In this document: piece by piece, positions 58,484 through 64,000 of the stretch
How positions within the stretch are numbered: the stretch's first letter is position 1
Layout of the letters: the number at the start of each line of letters is the position of its first letter
Assembly: GCF_013044135.1 (NCBI RefSeq)
Contig: NZ_JABEPP010000003.1
Location: 1-64,000, forward strand
Origin: Enterovirga aerilata
GTDB lineage: Bacteria; Pseudomonadota; Alphaproteobacteria; Rhizobiales; Beijerinckiaceae
Length of the DNA stretch: 64,000 nt
Reading direction: 5' to 3'
Program-made: the position numbers and the translations under genes
Notes under the pieces: model-generated
Databases searched by the model: none
What the model saw: only the letters and a program-made list of their open reading frames with translations
What the model was told of the DNA's origin: nothing

Positions 58484-59274
58484 CGCGTCGCGGCCGTGAT
58501 GCCGCCATCGACGACGAGCTCGGTCGCCGTGATGTAGCGGGCCTCGTCCGAGACGAGGAACAGGGTGGCATGAGCGACGTCCCAGGCGTCGCCCATGCGG
58601 CCCACCGGCACTTGGCTGTGGCGCTTGGCCACGAAGCCCTCGTAGTCGCCGCCGGCATATTTCCGCGCGAGCCGCTCGACGAGGGGCGTATGCATGAGGC
58701 CCGGCACGACGCAATTCATGCGGATCCCGCTTCCGGCATGGATGATGGCGGTCGCGCGCGTGAACTGGATCAGCGCCGCCTTGGCGGCCGAATAGCCTAC
58801 CTGCGGCTTGCCGATATAGCGCAGGGCGGCCACGGAGGAGACGTTCACGATCGCGCCGCCGCCCTGCCGCTCCATGAGCGGGATGGCGTGTTTGCAGGTA
58901 AGGAAGGCGGTGGTGACGTTGAGCTGGAACTGGGCCTCCCAGGTCTCGAGAGCCATCTCGACCGGGCCGCCGGGCTCGGACTGCCCGACATTGTTGACCA
59001 GGATGTCGATCCGGCCGTGCCGGTCGGCGGTATCGGCGATCAGCGCCTCGACCTCGTCCGCGCAGGTCGCGTCGGAGACCAGGACCTCGCAGGCGTTTCC
59101 CTCCTCGGCGATGAGGTGGCGGGTCGCCTCGGCGGCCTGCGGCTCGCGGTCGGTCCCGACCACCATGGCCCCCTGCCGGGCGAGGAGCGTGGCGATCGCC
59201 TTGCCGTTGCCCCAGCCCGGCCCGCTCGATCCGCAGCCGGTCACGACCGCCACCTTCCCGTCCAGCCTCAGCAT
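58480..59274 (-). CDS. Short-chain dehydrogenase/reductase
   Basis: A 264-residue SDR: NAD motif TGCGSSGPGWGNGKA (about residues 11-25, a longer GxxxGxG form), Asn in NNVGQSEPGG, Ser near residue 142 in NVSSVAALRYIG, Tyr-Lys in GYSAAKAAL and a PGLMHTPL segment. ATG 59274 follows GGGAGG. It overlaps the SleB-type gene end by four bases on the other strand. Substrate unknown. Confidence 0.85.
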   Translation of the reverse strand: MLRLDGKVAVVTGCGSSGPGWGNGKAIATLLARQGAMVVGTDREPQAAEATRHLIAEEGNACEVLVSDATCADEVEALIADTADRHGRIDILVNNVGQSEPGGPVEMALETWEAQFQLNVTTAFLTCKHAIPLMERQGGGAIVNVSSVAALRYIGKPQVGYSAAKAALIQFTRATAIIHAGSGIRMNCVVPGLMHTPLVERLARKYAGGDYEGFVAKRHSQVPVGRMGDAWDVAHATLFLVSDEARYITATELVVDGGITAATR

Positions 59275-59408
59275 GCGCGATCCTCCCGGCACGAGCTCTC
59301 CGGCTCTGTCCGCCCGGATGACAAACGGCGCAAGCTCTCCTAATTCCCGGGCAGCATTTCCCCAGGCGCATGCGGGCGTCCCTGCGCCTGAAGCGACACA
59401 GGTGAGCC

Positions 59409-60152
59409 ATGGCCGGCCATTCCCAGTTCAAGAACATCATGCACCGGAAGGGGCGCCAGGACGCGCAGCGCTCCAAGCTGTTCTCGAAGCTCGCGCGCGA
59501 GATCACGGTCGCGGCCAAGATGGGCACGCCGGACCCGGCCATGAACCCGCGCCTGCGCGCCGCGATCCTGGCGGCGCGGGCGGAGAACATGCCCAAGGAC
59601 AATATCGAGCGGGCTATCAAGAAGAGCCAGGGCGGCGACGCCGAGAGCTACGAGGAGATCCGCTACGAGGGCTACGGCCCGGGCGGCGCCGCCATCATCG
59701 TGGAGGCCATGACGGACAACCGGAACCGCACGGCCTCCGACGTCCGCTCCGTCTTCACCAAGGCCGGCGGCAACCTCGCCGAGACGGGCGCGGTCGCCTT
59801 CATGTTCGACCGCGTGGGCGTGGTCGAGTTCGACGCGAAGGCCGCCGATGCCGACACGATGCTGGAGGCCGCGATCGAGGCCGGGGCCGAGGATGTGGAA
59901 TCCGACGAGAACGGCCACACGGTCTATTGCGAGCAGAGCGCGCTCGCCGAGGTGACGAAGGCGCTGGAGGCGCGTTTCGGCGAGCCGCGGAAATCGGCGC
60001 TGGTGTGGAAGCCGCAGAACGCGGTCGCCGTGGATGACGAGGCCGGCGAGAAGCTCCTCCGCCTCGTCGAGTCGCTCGAGGACCATGACGACGTGCAGAA
60101 CGTCTACGGCAATTTCGAGCTCTCCGAGACGCTCATGGCCAGGATGAGCTGA
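59409..60152 (+). CDS. yebC: YebC/PmpR-family translational/transcriptional regulator
   Basis: A 247-residue YebC protein with the hallmark start [20 protein letters not shown] and the central [20 protein letters not shown]. YebC family members relieve stalls at polyproline and/or bind DNA. Length and position upstream of ruvC (through a siderophore gene) are standard for Alphaproteobacteria. It has no visible regulation of its own. Confidence 0.95.
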   Translation: MAGHSQFKNIMHRKGRQDAQRSKLFSKLAREITVAAKMGTPDPAMNPRLRAAILAARAENMPKDNIERAIKKSQGGDAESYEEIRYEGYGPGGAAIIVEAMTDNRNRTASDVRSVFTKAGGNLAETGAVAFMFDRVGVVEFDAKAADADTMLEAAIEAGAEDVESDENGHTVYCEQSALAEVTKALEARFGEPRKSALVWKPQNAVAVDDEAGEKLLRLVESLEDHDDVQNVYGNFELSETLMARMS

Positions 60153-60362
60153 GTTTGGCCGCCCTGCCGTCGGCCGCACTGGCGGGGCAGGGGGCGATCC
60201 GCCCGGTTTCCGCGGGCCGTTCGGGCTGCTATCACGCCCCATCTGCCCCGCTGCTCCAGCCGGGCACGTAAGCGTTCACGTCAATCAACGCGCCCTGCGG
60301 ACCTTCGTCCGGCCGGTGGCGCGCGTCACCTCGTCGGGCCGGGTCCTCGACCCGAGACGTCC

Positions 60363-61136
60363 ATGAACGACCTGTCCCCGACCAACCCCGCCAGGCACCG
60401 CATCGAGCGCGTCCGCCATGAGCTGAAGCGGCGCGTGCTGACCGTCGCCAAGGTGGAGCGGCTCGTCCCGTCCATGGTCCGCGTCACGCTCGCCGGTCCC
60501 GATCTCGCCGGCTTCGTGAGCGCTTCCTACGACGACCACGTAAAGCTGTTCTTCCCCGTCGAGGGCGGCGAGCCGGCCGGTCGCGACTACACGCCCCGCC
60601 GCTTCGATCCGGCCCGGAACGAGCTCGCGATCGACTTCGCGCTGCACGAGGCCGGGCCGGCGACGCGCTGGGCCAGCGAGGCCCGGCAGGGCGACAGCCT
60701 GACGATCGGCGGCCCGCGCGGTTCCTTCGTGGTTCCCGACGATTTCGACTGGTACCTCTTCGTGGGCGACGAGACGGCCTTGCCGGCGATCGGCCGGCGG
60801 CTCGAAGAACTTCGGCCGGGGACGCGCAGCATCGTGGTTGCCGAGGTGGCGGGCCCCCAGGAGGAGCTCGCCCTCCCGAGCCGGTCGGCGGTCGAGGCGA
60901 TCTGGGTTCACCGCGGCGCCGCCGAGCCCGGGACGACGACCGGTCTGGAGGAAGCGGTCGCCCGCCTCTCGCTCCCCGAAGGCGAGGGCTATGCCTGGGT
61001 CGCGGGCGAGGCGGCGATCGCGAGGCGACTGCGCCGGCTCCTGGTCGAGCAGCATGGGCAGCCGAAGGAGTGGCTCAAGGCCGCCGCGTACTGGACGCGC
61101 GGCCGTGCCGACGCCCATGGCGCCATCGAGGATTGA
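60363..61136 (+). CDS. Siderophore-interacting protein (ViuB-type reductase)
   Basis: A 257-residue flavin reductase of the SIP family, which frees iron from ferric siderophores. It has [20 protein letters not shown] (beta-barrel FAD domain), the RDYTPRRFD flavin motif near residue 78, [12 protein letters not shown] near 118, and a C-terminal NAD-binding end [17 protein letters not shown]. It lies between yebC and ruvC on the same strand, an unusual spot, as yebC-ruvC are normally adjacent. Confidence 0.85.
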   Translation: MNDLSPTNPARHRIERVRHELKRRVLTVAKVERLVPSMVRVTLAGPDLAGFVSASYDDHVKLFFPVEGGEPAGRDYTPRRFDPARNELAIDFALHEAGPATRWASEARQGDSLTIGGPRGSFVVPDDFDWYLFVGDETALPAIGRRLEELRPGTRSIVVAEVAGPQEELALPSRSAVEAIWVHRGAAEPGTTTGLEEAVARLSLPEGEGYAWVAGEAAIARRLRRLLVEQHGQPKEWLKAAAYWTRGRADAHGAIED

Positions 61137-61186
61137 GCAGGGCCTGCTCGCGTGATCCGGCAGCGGGACTCCGCTACACGAAGAGG

Positions 61187-61696
61187 ATGCGCGAGCCTCC
61201 GATTCGCATCCTCGGCCTGGATCCCGGCCTTCGCCGGACCGGCTGGGGCCTCGTGGGCGTGGAAGGCACGCGGCTGACCTACCTGGCCTCGGGCCTCGTC
61301 ACCTCCTCCGACGACCTGCCGCTCGCCGAGCGGCTGCGGGAGCTGCATGACGGCCTCGCCGCGACCGTCCGCAGCCATGCGCCCGACGAGGTCGCGGTGG
61401 AGGAGACCTTCGTCAACACCAATGCCCAGGCCACGCTGAAGCTCGGCCATGCCCGCGCCGTCGCCCTGCTCGTGCCGGCGCTGGCCGGCCTGCCGGTCGC
61501 GGAATATGCCGCGAACCTGGTCAAGAAGACGGTGGTGGGCACGGGCCATGCCGACAAGCGCCAGATCCAGGCCATGGTGCGCGTGCTCCTGCCCAAGGCC
61601 GACCCGGCCTCGGCCGATGCGGCCGACGCGCTCGCGGTCGCGGTGACGCATGCGCATCACCGGCGGGCGAGGGCGCTGGTCAGGCTGGCTTCATGA
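61187..61696 (+). CDS. ruvC: Holliday junction resolvase RuvC
   Basis: RuvC cleaves Holliday junctions in a complex with RuvAB. The 169-residue protein has catalytic Asp12 ([14 protein letters not shown]), a Glu near residue 68 ([11 protein letters not shown]), and an Asp pair in the C-terminal [14 protein letters not shown]. Size is normal. The partner ruvA follows at 62447, but a vapBC module separates them. ruvB is not in the window. Confidence 0.95.
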   Translation: MREPPIRILGLDPGLRRTGWGLVGVEGTRLTYLASGLVTSSDDLPLAERLRELHDGLAATVRSHAPDEVAVEETFVNTNAQATLKLGHARAVALLVPALAGLPVAEYAANLVKKTVVGTGHADKRQIQAMVRVLLPKADPASADAADALAVAVTHAHHRRARALVRLAS

Positions 61697-61723
61697 TCGG
61701 CGTTGATCCCACCTCGCCGATGC

Positions 61724-61741
61724 CATATGTCTAGACATATG
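61724..61741. promoter_or_regulatory. Perfect 18-bp palindrome at the vapB start (operator)
   Basis: CATATGTCTAGACATATG is a perfect 18-bp inverted repeat and includes the antitoxin ATG candidates at 61727 and 61739. It fits VapB-type autoregulatory operators, which would block transcription or the start codon. It lies 28 bp after ruvC. Confidence 0.8.
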
Positions 61742-62008
61742 GCAGAACGGACTACGGTTCGCCTCCCGAAGGAACTCCTGTCGCGGGCAAGGCGCAAGGC
61801 TGCCGCTGAGGGACGCACGCTCACCTCCCTCATCGAGGATGGGCTGCGCTCGGTTCTCGATCGGCCGAACCCGGAGAATCATCCCCGGCGTCTTCCGCGC
61901 GTGAGCCAGGCGCGCGGCGGGCTCGCCCCGGGCGTGGACCTGGACCGCATCTCGGCATTCGAGGCGGGCGAGGATCTGGCATATGCCGAGCGGCTCCGCG
62001 GGCCTTGA
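61739..62008 (+). CDS. vapB: VapB-type antitoxin (RHH/AbrB-like)
   Basis: An 89-residue antitoxin (start ATG 61739; ATG 61727 four codons earlier is possible). The first 45 residues, MAERTTVRLPKELLSRARRK and TLTSLIEDGLRSVL, form a ribbon-helix-helix; the rest (RGGLAPGVDLDRISAFEAGE) is the toxin-binding tail. Its stop overlaps the toxin ATG (TGATG). The 18-bp palindrome over the start is the likely autoregulatory site. It splits the ruvC-ruvA operon. Confidence 0.85.
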   Translation: MAERTTVRLPKELLSRARRKAAAEGRTLTSLIEDGLRSVLDRPNPENHPRRLPRVSQARGGLAPGVDLDRISAFEAGEDLAYAERLRGP

Positions 62009-62445
62009 TGGTTCTGCCCGACGTCAACGTCCTGATCTATGCCTTTCGCGCCGACACTCCGCATCATGATCTGTGCCGGGCCTGGCTCCAAGGCATCGTC
62101 GCGGCAGAAGCCCGTTTCGGCTTGTCTCCGCTCGCGTTGAGCGCGGTCGTCCGGATCACCACGAACCGTCGCGCTTTCCTCCAGCCGAGTTCGGTCGGCG
62201 AGGCTTTCGGGTTCTGCAAAGACCTGATCGAACAGCCGCATTGCGAAGTCGTCACCCCTGGAGATCGCCACTGGGCCATCTTCGAGAAACTGTGCATCGC
62301 CACCGGGACCCAAGGACCTCGGGTGAGCGACGCCTGGTATGCGGCCCTCGCCATCGAGTGGGGCTGCCATTGGATCACCATGGATCGCGACTTCGCGCGG
62401 TTTCCCGGTTTGAGCTGGGCGCGTCCGCCTTCGAAAGGTCCCTAG
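62008..62445 (+). CDS. vapC: VapC-type PIN ribonuclease toxin
   Basis: A 145-residue PIN-domain toxin: [20 protein letters not shown] with Asp5, a conserved [17 protein letters not shown] block, [20 protein letters not shown] and a DFARFPGL end with the other acids. It is of the subfamily with the [10 protein letters not shown] motif. It overlaps the antitoxin stop and ends two bases before ruvA, so it lies in the same transcript. Toxin cleavage target unknown. Confidence 0.9.
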   Translation: MVLPDVNVLIYAFRADTPHHDLCRAWLQGIVAAEARFGLSPLALSAVVRITTNRRAFLQPSSVGEAFGFCKDLIEQPHCEVVTPGDRHWAIFEKLCIATGTQGPRVSDAWYAALAIEWGCHWITMDRDFARFPGLSWARPPSKGP

Positions 62446-62446
62446 G

Positions 62447-63070
62447 GTGATCGGCAAGCTCAAAGGCGTGGTCGACGCCTATGGCGAGGATCACGCGATC
62501 ATCGACGTGCACGGGGTCGGCTACGTCGTCCATTGCTCGTCGCGCACGCTGCAGCGCCTGCCCCGCACCGGCGAGGCCGTCGTGCTCTCGATCGAGACGC
62601 ATGTCCGGGAGGACATGATCCGGCTCTACGGTTTCGAATCCGATGCCGAGCGCGAGTGGTTCCGCCTCCTCCAGACGATCCAGGGCGTCGGCGCCAAGGT
62701 CGCGCTCGCGATCCTGTCATCCCTGGATCCTGGGAGCCTCGCGACCGCGGTCGCGACCGGCGATAAGGGCGCCATCGCCCGCGCCCCCGGCGTCGGCCCG
62801 AAGCTCGCCGCGCGGATCGTGGCCGAGATGAAGGACAAGGCGCCCGTCTTCGGGGCGGTCGATCCGGGTCTCGCCCGCCTCTCCGGCGCCGTGGAGGACG
62901 GGTCCGCACCGCCGGCGGTGGCCGACGCCGTCTCGGCCCTGATCAATCTCGGCTATGGGCAGGCCCAGGCCTCGGCAGCGGTCGCGGCCGCCCTGAAGAG
63001 CGCGGGCGAGGGGGCGGAAGCGCCGGCCCTGATCAGGCTCGGCCTCCGCGATCTCGCCGCGTCGCGCTGA
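62447..63070 (+). CDS. ruvA: Holliday junction DNA helicase subunit RuvA
   Basis: RuvA binds four-way junctions and loads RuvB. The 207-residue protein has the OB-fold start [20 protein letters not shown], two helix-hairpin-helix motifs ([20 protein letters not shown] and [20 protein letters not shown]) and a C-terminal RuvB-binding domain. The GTG start at 62447 lies 2 bp after the vapC stop, so its expression may be tied to the toxin-antitoxin transcript. Confidence 0.95.
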   Translation: MIGKLKGVVDAYGEDHAIIDVHGVGYVVHCSSRTLQRLPRTGEAVVLSIETHVREDMIRLYGFESDAEREWFRLLQTIQGVGAKVALAILSSLDPGSLATAVATGDKGAIARAPGVGPKLAARIVAEMKDKAPVFGAVDPGLARLSGAVEDGSAPPAVADAVSALINLGYGQAQASAAVAAALKSAGEGAEAPALIRLGLRDLAASR

Positions 63071-63125
63071 CCGGGCGGGCCGGAACCCCGGCCGGCGTGC
63101 CCCGTTTGGCTCCGAGGAGCCGACG

Positions 63126-63386
63126 ATGCCGAAAACCCTTCTCGTGCTTGCCGCAGCGCTCGCGGCCGGGCCCGCGCTCGCCCAAAGCCCCGGCTCCGTG
63201 CCCCTGCGCGAGAACACGCCCAGTCCCGAGACGACGGTCAGCCGCCCCGATGCGCGCACGACCTCGCCGGACGTGACCGAGAGCGTGCGCCGCGATCCGA
63301 ATGCCCGCAACCGCACCGACGGCCGGGTGTCCCCGCCGGCCGCGATCGATACGGGCGTGAAGGTGATCGCGCCCGAGAAGCGCTGA
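63126..63386 (+). CDS. Small secreted protein of unknown function
   Basis: An 86-residue protein with a cleavable signal (MPKTLLVLAAALAAGPALAQ, cut after ALA) and a short, disordered mature part rich in Pro, Thr and Arg. GAGGAGCCGACG precedes the ATG. It follows ruvA by 55 bp. No family recognised. Confidence 0.6.
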   Translation: MPKTLLVLAAALAAGPALAQSPGSVPLRENTPSPETTVSRPDARTTSPDVTESVRRDPNARNRTDGRVSPPAAIDTGVKVIAPEKR

Positions 63387-63429
63387 GAGCCCGGAAGGCG
63401 AACGGCGCGGCCTCGCGATTTCGCGGGGG

Positions 63430-64000
63430 CTACTGCCGCAACGTCGTCGAGTAGTAGCGCGCGAGGCGCGCGATCTCCCGGTCGGTAAGCTGCCGCGCGA
63501 CGCTGCGCATGCGGTGATAGATGTCGTTCTTCCGCTCGCCGCTGCGGTAGAGCTGGAGCTGCGCGATCAGGTAGCCCTCGTTCTGGCCGACGAGGGAGGG
63601 GGTCTCGGTGGGGCCGCCGGCCCGTCGGCCATGGCAGGACGAGCAGGCAGGCAGATTGCGCGACTGGTCGCCCCGCTCGACGAGCCGGACGATCTCCTCG
63701 TCCCCGACCTGGGCGGTGGTGGGATCGATGGCCCCGGTGGTGAGGTACGCATAGTAGGCAGTGACGTCGATGAGCTGCCTGTCGTCCAGCGCCTTCGCGA
63801 TGGGGGTCATCTGATCGTTGAAGCGGCTGTCGCTCCGATAGTCGTGAAGCTGCTTGTAGATCGCGAGCGCCGACTGGCCGGCGAGGTTCGGGTTGCGGTT
63901 GTCCGGCGCGAAGCCGCGCTCGCCATGGCAGGCGAAGCAGGTCTGGGACGCGATGGCCTCCCCGTTCCGCCGGTCGGCCTGTTCCAGGTCGCGGATGAGC
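63430..64000 (-). CDS. Di-haem cytochrome c, C-terminal part (truncated by window edge)
   Basis: The minus strand reads into the window end and shows two haem-binding CxxCH sites: CFACHGERGF near 63930 and CSSCHGRRAGG near 63640. Between them YKQLHDYRSDSRF, and MTPIAKALDDRQLIDVTAYY; the end reads AQLQLYRSGERKNDIYHRMR. This is the c4-type fold of two linked cytochrome c domains. The N-terminus and signal lie outside the window. It would carry electrons in the periplasm to a terminal oxidase. Confidence 0.85.
   Translation of the reverse strand, partial: LIRDLEQADRRNGEAIASQTCFACHGERGFAPDNRNPNLAGQSALAIYKQLHDYRSDSRFNDQMTPIAKALDDRQLIDVTAYYAYLTTGAIDPTTAQVGDEEIVRLVERGDQSRNLPACSSCHGRRAGGPTETPSLVGQNEGYLIAQLQLYRSGERKNDIYHRMRSVARQLTDREIARLARYYSTTLRQ

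Overview
The window is a high-GC chromosomal segment (roughly 65-70 % G+C by eye) that looks like an alphaproteobacterium of the Hyphomicrobiales, perhaps near Methylobacterium/Microvirga. This rests on 6S RNA directly upstream of a 5-formyl-THF cyclo-ligase, yebC-ruvC-ruvA order, two tandem DUF6894-type proteins, a Hyphomicrobiales-style autotransporter and an alphaproteobacterial carotenoid cluster. The genus is an inference; no rRNA is present.

Layout. 1-0.44 kb: end of an IS3-family element with a broken orfA. 0.5-3.5 kb: SDR debris, an alpha/beta hydrolase diverging from a LysR regulator, and an apparently empty stretch. 3.6-10.6 kb: a complete carotenoid locus in two converging operons, crtX-crtY-crtI-crtB (+) against crtE-crtZ-crtW (-). 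Together they could take FPP to ketolated, hydroxylated and glycosylated beta-carotene derivatives (astaxanthin/zeaxanthin glucoside type). A truncated MFS pseudogene lies beyond it. 11.6-22.4 kb: a catabolic cluster of unknown substrate, with two CaiB-type CoA-transferases, a Liv-type ABC importer (livF, G, M, H, K), an IclR regulator, an acyl-CoA ligase with an odd adenylation loop, and a double-hotdog MaoC-like hydratase. The three CoA-chemistry functions suggest import, CoA activation and hydration of a carboxylic acid.

22.4-28.3 kb is a scrapyard of mobile DNA: nitroreductase stub, frameshifted ParB-like tail, FitAB-type toxin-antitoxin pair, IS21- and IS481-type fragments, a phage tape-measure tail, a putative HUH-type protein overlapping a small zinc-ribbon-like protein, and a free-standing 97-aa homologue of translation factor IF-2 domain IV. 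It ends at the 3' end of a tRNA-Gln gene, the usual attachment point for integrating elements.

28.6-37.6 kb: uronate isomerase, a lone sugar ABC ATPase, a Gfo/Idh/MocA oxidoreductase, an AceE-like transketolase, then vanA-vanB-vanR-like genes with two TGTATACA operators ahead of vanA. 37.7-46.7 kb: small hydrophilic proteins, DUF6894 pair, Crp/Fnr regulator, SelO, LLM flavoprotein, SDR, a two-PAS hybrid kinase and a thioredoxin-reductase-like flavoprotein. 47.1-54.4 kb: one 7.3-kb autotransporter adhesin gene with a glycine-rich N-terminus. 54.5-64 kb: housekeeping genes (MaoC, GST with probable CTG start, 6S RNA, fthC, YmdB-type phosphoesterase, SleB-type lipoprotein, SDR, yebC, siderophore-interacting protein, ruvC, ruvA, cytochrome c). 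A vapBC module with an 18-bp palindromic operator sits between ruvC and ruvA.

Most interesting: the IF-2 domain IV mini-protein and the HUH/zinc-ribbon pair in the tRNA-Gln island, vapBC inside the ruv operon, the unassigned CoA catabolic cluster, the vanA operator pair and the adhesin leader region. All family calls come from motif recognition by eye; no database search was run.
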